From Boseongicola sp. (GTDB taxonomy: Bacteria; Pseudomonadota; Alphaproteobacteria; Rhodobacterales; Rhodobacteraceae), in contig CP046179.1 in NCBI GenBank assembly GCA_014075275.1, positions 242,501 through 306,500 on the forward strand: DNA of 64,000 bases, in the 5' to 3' direction. A program made the translations under genes and the position numbers. The notes beneath the pieces were generated by a model that was given only the letters and a program-made list of their open reading frames with translations, did not search any database and was not told the origin of the DNA. Positions 10,452-19,385 of the stretch are shown here, piece by piece (the stretch's first letter is position 1; every line of letters begins with the position of its first letter).

Positions 10452-13298
10452 CTAGCGCGGCCAGGTCGCCAACTCCTCCTTGCTGGGCAGCCGAACAACA
10501 CCACGGTTAACTTCAATCGCGGCGAGTACTCGTTCTGGGGTCGCCGGGATATCGCGAACCCGTGCGCCTCCAGTAGCATTTGAAATGGCGTTAATGATCG
10601 CGGGGATAGGAGAGATCCCGGGATGTTCGGCTACACTTTTGGCCCCGAAAGGTCCGCGTTCAAACGGATCCTCGACGTACAAGCGTGTAACCGTATCCGG
10701 CACGTCCATGGTTGTTGGCAGCCCGTAGCCCACCAAGGTCGGCGGGTTGTCCGGATGAAACGCCTCCTTCAAAGCAAATCCGACTCCGAAGGAAATCCCG
10801 CCATCTACCTGGCCCTCTACTGCAAGTGGATTGACGATCGTGCCTGGGTCGCAAACATTGACGTGATTGCGCAACTTCACCTGTCCGGTTTCAGTATTCA
10901 CATCCAACTCAATCAGACCAAGATTGTATCCGTATAAGATGTTCGGCGCTTCGCCGTTCCAGTCAAGATCACCGCTGCAGCGACGTGATAGGCCATTCTT
11001 ATCCAAAAACGCGGCGATCTCCGCGAAAGTTGTAACTTTCCCAGCGGAGCTCGCACAGCTGTCTTCGAGCAGTTCCAGATCGCCTGTATCGACGCCCAGA
11101 ATTTTGCCTGCAATTTCGAATATGAGGCTACGCAGGTTCTCGGCCGCCATTTGAACCGCCCGACCGGTAGCCACAGTTGTGATCGAACTAAAGGTAGGTA
11201 CTGGGTAATCTGCAGCCGTCGTGTCGCCCAGCAATACCGAAACCAATTCAACCGGCACCTCAAGAGCATCAGCGCCGATTTGCGCAAATTGGGTCGTCGG
11301 GCCCTGCCCCTGTTCGACGGTGCCAGCCAGGATCAGAAATGTCCCGTCAGGCTTAATCTCTGCGCCCGCAGAAATTCGCTGCGAAACATAGCCTACGTTG
11401 CGCCAGCCGCCACCGACCCCGAGTCCGGGAATCCAAGGCTCCATAGCATTGGCTCGCCGATCTTCCAGTCGCGCAAGCGCAGCGTCATAGTGCGGTTTCA
11501 GTGCATCGATTTCTTTGTCATAGTTCACATGTTCGGTCATCTCTTGACCGATATGGGTCACGTCCCCGTACTGGATCGCGTTAATCCTTCGAACTTCCAG
11601 CGGGTCAATCCCAAGATGCCCCGCGACCAGATCGACCTGAGATTCATAGGCAATCGGAAGATAGTTCGCATTAGTTCCGCGCAAGGGAACAAATCGCGGT
11701 GCATTTGTCAGAACATCATAAGCGCGGGCCCTAACGTGCGGTACTTTGTAGGGGCCGGTAACATGGGACAACATCGCGGGGAGCGATTCAAAATAGCATA
11801 GCTCAAGACCTTTGGTTGTCTCAGGAATGAGGTATGGCGCCCATGAACCAGAACCGTGCAAAATGTCGACCTCAATTGCAACGATCGTTCCATCCCGCAT
11901 AGCGCCGGTCTTATAACGCACATTCACAGAAGGCGCTTTACAAGATCCCAAAATGGATTCAGCACGACTAAAAACTAGCTTGACCGGCTTTCCGGTCTTC
12001 CGAGCCAATAGCCCGGCAACCACAGGCGCCAATGTGTCACCGCGCGTTCCAAAATTGCCGCCCATTGCGGGGCAAATAATTCGAACATCATCCTGTTTCA
12101 TGTTCAAATTATTGGCAATTGACTCCGTACCTTGAACGAATGCGTGGTACAGTGGCGACTTTATGACCAACGTTCCGTCATCTTCTTCATAAGCGAGGGC
12201 TGCTTCGGGCTCCATTGCTGCGTGCTCACGCACCGGAACCGAATATTCCTTTTCGACAATAAGGTCTGCTAGTGCAAAACCCTTTTTTATGTCTCCAGAA
12301 CTCACTTCTGTCGCTGGCGATACATTGTCCGCGAAATCAAAAAGCCGCGCCGAATTGGGTCGGGCGGCGTCCGACAATTCGATTGCGTGGGGCAGCTCTT
12401 CAACCACGACATTAATCAGATCAACTGCCGCAAGTGCAATTTTTTCGCTTTCGGCCGCTACGGCAAAAAGCGCTTCGCCTTTGAATCTGATTTTGTCTTT
12501 GGGAAATATGTAAACCTGCGGCTGGCAGTTTGGCAAAAATGGCGTCCCTGGAATGTCATCGGGCCCTATGACTGCGACGACACCGGGCAGCGACTGCGCC
12601 TTGGATAGATCGTATCTCAGAATGCGCGCGTGATGCACCTCGCTGCGATAGAATTTCGCGTGCAGCATCCCATCCATCCTCAAGTCGGCCGTATACTTCG
12701 CCTTACCATTGACAGTATCCGGAGAATAACGATTGGGAACATTGTAACCAACCGAGCTACCGACTGGCGCAGCGACCGCTGGTTCGGACTGTGAGTTTCG
12801 GCGCATTATCTCGCCCGCGTACTGAACCGCTTCGATTATTTTCGTGTAGCCCGTACAACGGCAAAGGTTCTTTGACAGCGCCTTGGTCACATCTTCGCGC
12901 GCCGGATCAGGTTTGGATTTTAGCAAGACCGCGGACCTAAGGATCATTCCTGGAATGCAAAATCCACATTGTGTGGCCCCCAATTCCAAAAACGCTTGCT
13001 GAAGCGGGTGCAGAATTTCTTCGTCAATTCCATCTAACGAACCATCCGAAAATCCTTCAATTGTCACAACGTCTTTAGTTGCCGCGCGGGCAGCGGGTAG
13101 CAAACATGATTTGGCGGGCTTTCCATTCATCAGGACAATGCAGCTGCCACATTCACCATTGTCGCAGGCCTTTTTAGCGCCCGTCAGGTCCAAGTCTTCG
13201 CGAAGCAATTCCAAAAGCGTGGTATCTTCGGCTGCTTCGACCGCCACGGGCCTACCATTGACGGTCAGATCGATCTGACTTGTTTTTCCATCAAGCAT
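10452..13298 (-). CDS. Single-chain molybdenum hydroxylase (aldehyde oxidoreductase/xanthine dehydrogenase family)
   Basis: 948 residues. Residues 1-80 are a plant-type [2Fe-2S] domain with C45, C50, C53 and C65. Residues 85-165 are the helical [2Fe-2S] domain with C111, C114, C146 and C148 (CGFC...CRC). The remainder is the large molybdopterin domain, including GGNFGTRG, the VEQGQGPTTQFAQIGADALE cofactor loop and the catalytic glutamate in GAKSVAEHPG. There is no FAD domain, so the layout is that of Desulfovibrio Mop. Such enzymes oxidise aldehydes or N-heterocycles with water as oxygen donor. The gene faces a TetR regulator and precedes a TRAP binding-protein gene, suggesting a regulated uptake-and-oxidation operon. 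Confidence 0.9.
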   Translation of the reverse strand: MLDGKTSQIDLTVNGRPVAVEAAEDTTLLELLREDLDLTGAKKACDNGECGSCIVLMNGKPAKSCLLPAARAATKDVVTIEGFSDGSLDGIDEEILHPLQQAFLELGATQCGFCIPGMILRSAVLLKSKPDPAREDVTKALSKNLCRCTGYTKIIEAVQYAGEIMRRNSQSEPAVAAPVGSSVGYNVPNRYSPDTVNGKAKYTADLRMDGMLHAKFYRSEVHHARILRYDLSKAQSLPGVVAVIGPDDIPGTPFLPNCQPQVYIFPKDKIRFKGEALFAVAAESEKIALAAVDLINVVVEELPHAIELSDAARPNSARLFDFADNVSPATEVSSGDIKKGFALADLIVEKEYSVPVREHAAMEPEAALAYEEDDGTLVIKSPLYHAFVQGTESIANNLNMKQDDVRIICPAMGGNFGTRGDTLAPVVAGLLARKTGKPVKLVFSRAESILGSCKAPSVNVRYKTGAMRDGTIVAIEVDILHGSGSWAPYLIPETTKGLELCYFESLPAMLSHVTGPYKVPHVRARAYDVLTNAPRFVPLRGTNANYLPIAYESQVDLVAGHLGIDPLEVRRINAIQYGDVTHIGQEMTEHVNYDKEIDALKPHYDAALARLEDRRANAMEPWIPGLGVGGGWRNVGYVSQRISAGAEIKPDGTFLILAGTVEQGQGPTTQFAQIGADALEVPVELVSVLLGDTTAADYPVPTFSSITTVATGRAVQMAAENLRSLIFEIAGKILGVDTGDLELLEDSCASSAGKVTTFAEIAAFLDKNGLSRRCSGDLDWNGEAPNILYGYNLGLIELDVNTETGQVKLRNHVNVCDPGTIVNPLAVEGQVDGGISFGVGFALKEAFHPDNPPTLVGYGLPTTMDVPDTVTRLYVEDPFERGPFGAKSVAEHPGISPIPAIINAISNATGGARVRDIPATPERVLAAIEVNRGVVRLPSKEELATWPR

Positions 13299-13315
13299 TC
13301 AAGAATCCATTGTTG

Positions 13316-13333
13316 TAAGTAAATTTTTACTTA
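13316..13333. promoter_or_regulatory. Probable TetR operator
   Basis: taagtaaa-tt-tttactta is an inverted repeat with perfect 8-base arms, 17 bases upstream of the Mo-hydroxylase start codon in the gap shared with the divergent TetR gene. TetR-family operators are typically palindromes of this size. The assignment rests on position and symmetry. Confidence 0.55.
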
Positions 13334-13539
13334 GTTAACTTTGCATGTCAAGAAAAATTGCCCTATGGATAGTAAGAGCGCTCTTGGGAACATTTGGGCA
13401 AGTAAACTAAGACTATGCCGATTTCGGTTTTTACCGACCATTGGTATCAAATTCTTGATCAACTGTTCGGCACGCTAGGGTTGCAACTGTTTGTAATTCG
13501 CCACAATTTTGGGCGTTAGCCAAATTCGGAGGATACCGT

Positions 13540-14196
13540 TTGGTGCAAAAAGTAATTCGTCGAGACGCCGAAGCGACCAAAGAGCGCATTCTGACCGTGG
13601 GTATCAAAGATTTTTGCGAAAACGGATACTCTGGAAGCAGAATTCAAAATATCGCCCACAGATCCGACTGCAATATTCGCATGATTTACCACTACTTCGG
13701 CAACAAAGAAGGGCTCTATAGAGCTGCGCTTGAACGGGTCTATGGTGCAATTAGGAGCAGCGAGGCTAAACTTGGCCTAGATAATCTGGACCCGGTGTCA
13801 GCCATAAAGTCCTTAGTCGAATTTACATTCGACCACCACCGGCAGAACCGAGAACTTGTCGATTTGGTAGTGGTCGAAAATGTACAGCGCGGTCGGTACT
13901 TGAAAGGTATCGACAGTATTTCGAAAGAAAGTAGCGAACTGATCGACAAGATCGATTCTGTGTTGAAGCAGGGCGAAATTCGTGGCGATTTTTTCAAAGG
14001 AACCGACGCATTTCAGCTCTATGTGTCGATCCTGTCGTTAAGTTTCTTCCACCTTTCCAACGCGCATACTCTGTCAATAATGTATGACCGTGATCTACGC
14101 GACGATAATTGGATCGATTCACGAAGAGACCACGTCGTTCAGATGGTCCTTGCTGGGATAGGAGTGAACCGAAAATTGGTACATTCGATGAAGTAG
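13540..14196 (+). CDS. TetR/AcrR-family transcriptional regulator
   Basis: 218 residues. The N-terminal helix-turn-helix (about residues 12-55) reads ATKERILTVGIKDFCENGYSG then MIYHYFGNKEGLYRAALE, the classic TetR pattern. The C-terminal region resembles the TetR_C domain of PsrA/RutR-like regulators. A ggagga site lies seven bases before a TTG codon and ten before a GTG; either may be the start. It is divergent from the Mo-hydroxylase operon and most likely represses it until its ligand appears. Confidence 0.88.
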   Translation: MVQKVIRRDAEATKERILTVGIKDFCENGYSGSRIQNIAHRSDCNIRMIYHYFGNKEGLYRAALERVYGAIRSSEAKLGLDNLDPVSAIKSLVEFTFDHHRQNRELVDLVVVENVQRGRYLKGIDSISKESSELIDKIDSVLKQGEIRGDFFKGTDAFQLYVSILSLSFFHLSNAHTLSIMYDRDLRDDNWIDSRRDHVVQMVLAGIGVNRKLVHSMK

Positions 14197-14463
14197 CGCC
14201 GTATACCTAGCCTGCTGTGAATCGGAGTCCGGGACACAAATCAAGTTGTGCGTTTACACCAATTAAGATCAGAAAACGCGGCGGAAACTGCTGTGGGACT
14301 GCCAATTGGAGTAGCCGAATTATTTCTGTAGATTGGCCGTCGCTGGAAGAACTCCCTAATTGGAAGTTTGCGCCGATAGTTTCACGTTCAACTTTGAGTA
14401 CACTCCGACGTTAGATCGATGGCAGAAGAATGGGTTCGATCTATCGATGAATAACCTCTGTGG

Positions 14464-15799
14464 GTGGCTCCTGCTTTACAAGAGGTTTTTGGTGATATTT
14501 GCGGTCATTTTCGTCAGTACCGTCGTCTGTCCGGCCTGTTTGTGCGGTGGTGTTCCGCTGGCCTTGATGAATTCCGCGAGTAAGGTTCCAATCGGCTTAT
14601 CGGCCTTGGAAGAGAGCCGCTGCCATTCCCGGAGTGTCCTTGCTCTTGGTTGACTTAATTCCGATCATCACTTCAACGTCTTGCATCTTTTTGGCAGTCG
14701 GAGCGTTTGGAACGCAGGCTGCCGGTATTCCTGTTTCCTTGTGAGCATCGCCCAGATGGCCCGAGCGGCCTTGTTTGCCATGGCCGTTGTTGCCAATCGG
14801 AATGGTTTGTCTGCGATGATCTTCGCTGTCTACAGATCGACCTTCTCCGGTGAACGTTTCGCCATCACCGCGCGTGATGTCATGCCCACGACCAACAGCT
14901 TGCGAATGTAGCGATCACCCTGCTTAGTGATCTGGCCCAGACGTTCCTTGCCGCCGCTGGACTTATTGAGCGGGGTCAGGCCCAACCAGGCCGCCAGATC
15001 GCGCCCGGTCCGGAACTGTTTTGCATCGCCAATCGTTGCAACAATAGCCGATGCCGTGATCGGGCCGATGCCAGGCATGCGCATCAACCGGCGCGCATCT
15101 GTACTCAGCATGGCATGTTGTTCGATCATCTTGGAATAGCCTTCGATGCGCGCGTTCAAGCCAATGAACTGATAGCACTGGATACTGAGCATGCCGTTCG
15201 CGATGTCAGGCATGTCCGGGTGATCGCCATCAAGGTGGCGCTTGGCGAAGGCTGAGACCGCTTCGACTCCAATGGGCAAGATGTGCCCGAACTCGCGCAG
15301 CAAACTGCGGATCATGTTGGCCATCTGAGTGCGCTGCCGGACTGCCAAATCGCGGGTGCGATGGATCGACAGAATGGCCTGCTGTTCCTCGGTCTTGATC
15401 TCCACAAACCGAATCGTTGGGCGCCGAACGGCCTCACAGATCGCTTCCGCATCAACGGCATCGTTCTTACCGCGCTTTACGTAGGGTTTGACGTATCCGG
15501 CAGGCATCAGCTTCACGTCATGACCAAGCTTGCGCAACTGGCGTCCCCAGTGATGAGACGAACCGCATGCTTCCATGCCGACGACACAGGGCGGAAGTGT
15601 CTCAAAAAAGTTGAGCAGCTTCGCTCGCTTGATGGCCTTGTTGAAGATCACACGGCCATTCTCTGAAATGCCGTGCACTTGAAAAACATCCTAGGCCAGA
15701 TCCAGACCTGCGGTTTTAACTGTCATTGGGTGGCTCTTTTCCTAGCAGTCGATGATAACTGCACTTTGGCACATTCGATGCCGGTGGAGCAGGAGCCAC
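14464..15799 (-). mobile_element. IS110-family element (IS1111-like), inactivated
   Basis: A transposase pseudogene lies between inverted copies of gtggctcctgct (14464-14475) and its complement agcaggagccac (15788-15799). Subterminal inverted repeats of about 12 bp fit the IS1111 subgroup. The true tips lie slightly outside and cannot be set without an empty site. The sequence between the transposase start (15726) and the right repeat is short and non-coding. Confidence 0.72.
14668..15726 (-). pseudogene. IS110-family transposase with two amber stops
   Basis: Reading from ATG at 15726 gives MTVKTAGLDLA then TAG (15691-15693), then an open frame of about 286 codons to a second TAG (14830-14832), then about 54 more matching codons to TGA at 14668. 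Both stops lie where relatives have an amino acid: glutamine in GLDLA(Q)DVFQVHG and tryptophan in KVDL(W)TAKII. Each is a single-base change (CAG to TAG, TGG to TAG). The core contains the acidic residues of the RuvC-like DEDD domain (KNDAVDAEA) and the transposase_20 PGIGPITASAIVATIGD helix-hairpin-helix. The intact protein would be about 351 residues. Confidence 0.88.
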
Positions 15800-15993
15800 C
15801 TACCTCATCCGCTTTGAGCGTATACCTATATGCACATGCAACGCTGGCGCGCCAAACGCCAGTCATGCACTAACTGTCGAGACAAGTTAGAAGTTGGCCA
15901 AGAGCTATGAAGCGGAAGACAACATCTTCTTTTTCTCCTCCTTGAATTGCGGGGGAAACGGATTTCCTTCCGCGCAAATGAAGTCCGCGCCGC

Positions 15994-16713
15994 CTACTTA
16001 GAAAGAAAATCCATCAGTATAGCATTGAAAAATTTCGGTTTTTCCAGGTGAATTGCATGCGCGCAGAGTGGAAGCACCGCCAAATGACTGTTTGGGATAG
16101 TCATCCAGAGCTGCTCGACTTGCGGCCAACCATAAGTCCGATCCTGATCGCCCCAAATGACCAGCGTATCGGCAGCTATTTCACTCAAATAGTCTTCTCC
16201 AGACCATCCTCGCATTGCTTCCAGTCCCGCCAGTATCGCAGGCAAACCACTTCGCGCTGCAAGATCAAGGCAGCCCGCATTGTCATCGACACTTTGTTCG
16301 TCGAGAAACCAAGTAGCGGCAATGCGGCGCGCCGTGGTCTCAGCACCGTCCGCTGTGGCCCGCGCAATAGATGTCTCAATCGGTTCGAACCGATCCGGCA
16401 ACACGCCTGTGGGCCCGGTTGCGTATAGAATCAACTTTCTGATCCTCTCAGGCTCCTGGCGAACCATCTCTTGGACGACCATCCCGCCCATGGAGTGCCC
16501 CAACAGGTCGAACGTCCTAATTCCCATGTCGGCCAAGTGATCCAATGCCCATCTTGCCATACCATCTATGGACGCAATGGCATTCTGGTCGGCCGCGCGC
16601 CCATACCCTGGCAGGTCAAGCCGGATCAACTTTAGATCGGCGGCAAGGTTCTTTTGCGGTCCCCATTGATCGCTGCCACCCATGAAGCCATGGACAAGCA
16701 CCAAGGGTGTCAC
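15994..16713 (-). CDS. Alpha/beta-fold hydrolase
   Basis: 239 residues. It opens with the oxyanion-hole strand LVLVHGFMGG, has the nucleophile elbow GHSMGG (Ser74), an acid in GDQD (Asp189 or Asp191) and a histidine near residue 219 (CAHAIHLEKP). It is thus a complete catalytic triad of the esterase/carbon-carbon hydrolase type. Its ATG overlaps the stop of the ABC permease gene by four bases, so it is the last gene of that operon. It may release an imported or exported substrate from an ester; the substrate is unknown. Confidence 0.85.
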   Translation of the reverse strand: MTPLVLVHGFMGGSDQWGPQKNLAADLKLIRLDLPGYGRAADQNAIASIDGMARWALDHLADMGIRTFDLLGHSMGGMVVQEMVRQEPERIRKLILYATGPTGVLPDRFEPIETSIARATADGAETTARRIAATWFLDEQSVDDNAGCLDLAARSGLPAILAGLEAMRGWSGEDYLSEIAADTLVIWGDQDRTYGWPQVEQLWMTIPNSHLAVLPLCAHAIHLEKPKFFNAILMDFLSK

Positions 16714-18251
16714 TTGCGCCCGCCCTGCACAATTCGGTCAAGGATCATGGCGCAAAAGAGGATCGAGAAACCAGCCAAAATACCCTGCCCCACGTTAGCG
16801 TATTGCAGAGCCTCAAGGACATCTTCGCCAAGACCTTTGGCCCCGATCAGCGATGCAACGACAACCATCGCAAGTGAAAGCATGATGGTTTGGTTGATAC
16901 CGGCGCGAATTGATGGCCCCGCGAGCGGCAAATCAACTTTGGTAAGCAGATACCACTTGTTGGCACCAAAACTTATCGCCGCTTCTCGCACACTCTCCGG
17001 AACACCGCGAAGCCCCAATACAGTCAAACGCACCACGGGCGTGCCGCCAAAGATCATCGTTGTAACAACGGCGGCAGGCTTGCCGGTGCCGAAGAACGCA
17101 ATCACCGGGATCATGAACACAAATGCAGGCATCGTCTGCATGAAATCCATGATTGGCTGTATCGCCGCATAAAAGCGCGGGCGACGGGCGGCAAACATGC
17201 CCAAAGGAATACCGATCAAGATAGACAAACAGGCAGCTGTTCCCAGCAATGCCAACGTTGTCATCGCCTTCTCCCAGAAGCCTAGAAGCCCCATGTAGGA
17301 CAGGAACCCGGCTGAATAAATTGCCATGCGCACACCCGCCGTGAGCCACGTCAACAGGATGATCAACGAAGCAATCACGATCCAGGGTGTGCTGACAAAG
17401 ACGATCTCCAAGGCGTCCAATACTAGGCGAATACAATAGGTTATCGCATCAAATAGCGCGTCGCCGTTCAGGACTGCCCAATTAAAAAAGGCTTCGACTT
17501 TATCGATACTGACCAACCGGATATCGGGATCAGTCGGGAAGTCTGACAAAAGGGAGAAACGCCCTGGAAAACTGTAGTGCATCATTGCCGCAAAGACGAC
17601 CAGCACCATGAAAATTGCACTGAAAACGATCTCGGCAACAGGCAATCCCGACCGAACCGTGCGGTCGCTCAGCCAGTCAGAAAACCGGCCTTCAAGTGCC
17701 GTATTTGCGACCAGGGCCTGCGCGACCTTAACTAGCAAAAGAATAATCAGGCCCGTCAGCGCAATTGTGGGGCCTTCGGCAGCGGCGGCTTCGGCCTCGG
17801 CTCGAATCCCTCCAATATTTGCTTCCAGCGAGTCGACGGTTCGTCGGAATGCGTCAACGCGATCCGTATTGTTCTCGATCGCAGCAGCCAGTTGCTGGCG
17901 ACGCAACTCGAGCGTACCTTCAATTGACGCAATACGCTCCATAGCCTCCGCACCAAGATCGCCAAACAACCCCCGCGCCATTTGAACCATCGCTAATGCC
18001 TCGATAATCAAGAACGGCAGTGCCCAGTTCCAGAGGCCTCGCGCGCCGAACCATATCGGGCCAAAGATTCCGGCGAAAACGTTCAGCGTCGGTGTGAATT
18101 TCGAAGAGGCACCGATCTTGTCAAACATCCGAATGTAGTATTCAGGACTGGTGCGCACGAAGTCGCGAATATTCTGGCGCCTCTCTTCCGCATAGGCTTG
18201 AGCTGCAGCGGATTCCGTATCTTCAAGGGGATTTACGCCTAAGTCGGTCAT
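16710..18251 (-). CDS. Betaine/proline-type ABC transporter permease (ProW/OpuAB family) with long N-terminal extension
   Basis: 513 residues, against roughly 280-350 for usual ProW proteins. Residues 270-510 form the permease domain with the EAA-loop motif GVPESVREAAISFGANKWYL. Before it lie extra membrane segments (about 60-95, 163-185 and 205-230). Between the first two sits a charged, probably coiled-coil segment, about 105-160 (GTLELRRQQLAAAIENNTD). The domain transports quaternary ammonium or related solutes with ProV and ProX. The start overlaps the ProV stop by four bases. The role of the extension is unknown. Confidence 0.85.
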   Translation of the reverse strand: MTDLGVNPLEDTESAAAQAYAEERRQNIRDFVRTSPEYYIRMFDKIGASSKFTPTLNVFAGIFGPIWFGARGLWNWALPFLIIEALAMVQMARGLFGDLGAEAMERIASIEGTLELRRQQLAAAIENNTDRVDAFRRTVDSLEANIGGIRAEAEAAAAEGPTIALTGLIILLLVKVAQALVANTALEGRFSDWLSDRTVRSGLPVAEIVFSAIFMVLVVFAAMMHYSFPGRFSLLSDFPTDPDIRLVSIDKVEAFFNWAVLNGDALFDAITYCIRLVLDALEIVFVSTPWIVIASLIILLTWLTAGVRMAIYSAGFLSYMGLLGFWEKAMTTLALLGTAACLSILIGIPLGMFAARRPRFYAAIQPIMDFMQTMPAFVFMIPVIAFFGTGKPAAVVTTMIFGGTPVVRLTVLGLRGVPESVREAAISFGANKWYLLTKVDLPLAGPSIRAGINQTIMLSLAMVVVASLIGAKGLGEDVLEALQYANVGQGILAGFSILFCAMILDRIVQGGRK

Positions 18252-19303
18252 GATACTTCCGTCCCTTCGATCACGGTGCGCAAGAGGTCCGCGCGTGTAA
18301 TGACACCAGAATCTTTGCCATCAGTTTGCACGACAATCGGATGATCATCGTCGATTGCGAGATTGATAAGTGTGCTGAGATTTTCTGCCTCGTCGACCTT
18401 CGGAGCATCCGGAGAAAGCCCGCCGTTTGCGGCGACAAATTCATCAATAGGTTGCATGACGGCGTGGGCGTGTACGACTTTCAATCTCGAAATACCTGCC
18501 ACAAAGTCGGCAACATAATCGTCAGCGGGCTCCATCACGATGTCCTCGGCGGTGCCCATTTGCACCATTTTGCCGTCACGCATGATGGCGATGCGATCAC
18601 CGATCCGAACAGCTTCGTCGAGGTCATGTGTAATGAAGATCGTTGTTTTCTTGAGAATTTTGCTGAGGCGGATGAACTCGTCCTGCAGCTGGCGTCGGAT
18701 CAGCGGATCCAGCGCCGAGAATGGTTCGTCCATCAACAAAACGTCCGGGTTCGCCGCAAGCGCGCGTGCAAGGCCAACTCGTTGCTGCATACCGCCAGAA
18801 AGTTCATGAGCAAATTTAGAGCCCCAGGCTCCGAGCTCGACAATGTCCAGAATCGCTGCAGCCTGACGCATGCGTTCGTTCTTCGGGACCTTTCTGATCT
18901 CCAACGGCATTGCAACGTTATCCAGCACCGACCGGTGCGGCATTAGGGCAAAGTTCTGAAACACCATGCCAATCTTCTGATTTCGAAAACGCTGAAGCTC
19001 GCGTGGGCCGAGCGCCATTACATCGGTGCCTTCAATTTCAATCTTTCCGGCAGTAGGTTCCAAAAGGCGGTTGAAGTGTCGAACCAATGTGGATTTGCCG
19101 CTGCCCGACAATCCCATGATGCAAAAAATTTCTCCGCGATTCACGGACAGGCTGACGTCAGCAACTCCTACAACCGCGTTATATTCAGCAAGAACCTCAG
19201 CTTTTCCCAGGTCTTTATCGCGGATGGCGGTGAGCGCCGCCTGAGCATTTGCTCCGAATATCTTCCAAACATTGGAGATTTCGATGACTGTCTGATCGGT
19301 CAT
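18248..19303 (-). CDS. Betaine/proline-type ABC transporter ATP-binding protein (ProV family)
   Basis: 351 residues. An N-terminal helical stretch typical of ProV precedes Walker A GLSGSGKS (64-71), signature LSGGMQQR (about 166), Walker B VLLMDEPFSALDP and the switch histidine THDLDEA. The C-terminal 75 residues after VAGISRLKVV correspond to the CBS-like regulatory tail of osmoregulatory transporters but are short (one CBS-like unit). The cytoplasmic ATPase drives the ProW channel; the two genes overlap by four bases. Confidence 0.9.
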   Translation of the reverse strand: MTDQTVIEISNVWKIFGANAQAALTAIRDKDLGKAEVLAEYNAVVGVADVSLSVNRGEIFCIMGLSGSGKSTLVRHFNRLLEPTAGKIEIEGTDVMALGPRELQRFRNQKIGMVFQNFALMPHRSVLDNVAMPLEIRKVPKNERMRQAAAILDIVELGAWGSKFAHELSGGMQQRVGLARALAANPDVLLMDEPFSALDPLIRRQLQDEFIRLSKILKKTTIFITHDLDEAVRIGDRIAIMRDGKMVQMGTAEDIVMEPADDYVADFVAGISRLKVVHAHAVMQPIDEFVAANGGLSPDAPKVDEAENLSTLINLAIDDDHPIVVQTDGKDSGVITRADLLRTVIEGTEVS

Positions 19304-19332
19304 ATTGCACGTTTCCTGCGCCGCTTGAGTAT

Positions 19333-19363
19333 CGATGGCGCACCTATTTCAGGCGCGCCATCG
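19333..19363 (-). other. Intercistronic stem-loop between proX-like and proV-like genes
   Basis: The arms cgatggcgc and gcgccatcg pair perfectly over nine bases around a 13-base loop, in the 82-base gap after the binding-protein gene. There is no T tract on the minus strand, so it looks like an RNA-stabilising or partial-termination hairpin. That would let the binding protein be made in excess over the membrane parts. Confidence 0.55.
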
Positions 19364-19385
19364 CTTCTTGTTTGAGCGTCGATTT

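Noticed and set aside
14668-15726. Read-through of the two TAG codons as pyrrolysine or a recoded amino acid
   Set aside because: Relatives have ordinary glutamine and tryptophan there, and no supporting tRNA or biosynthesis genes are seen. Simple decay is more likely.
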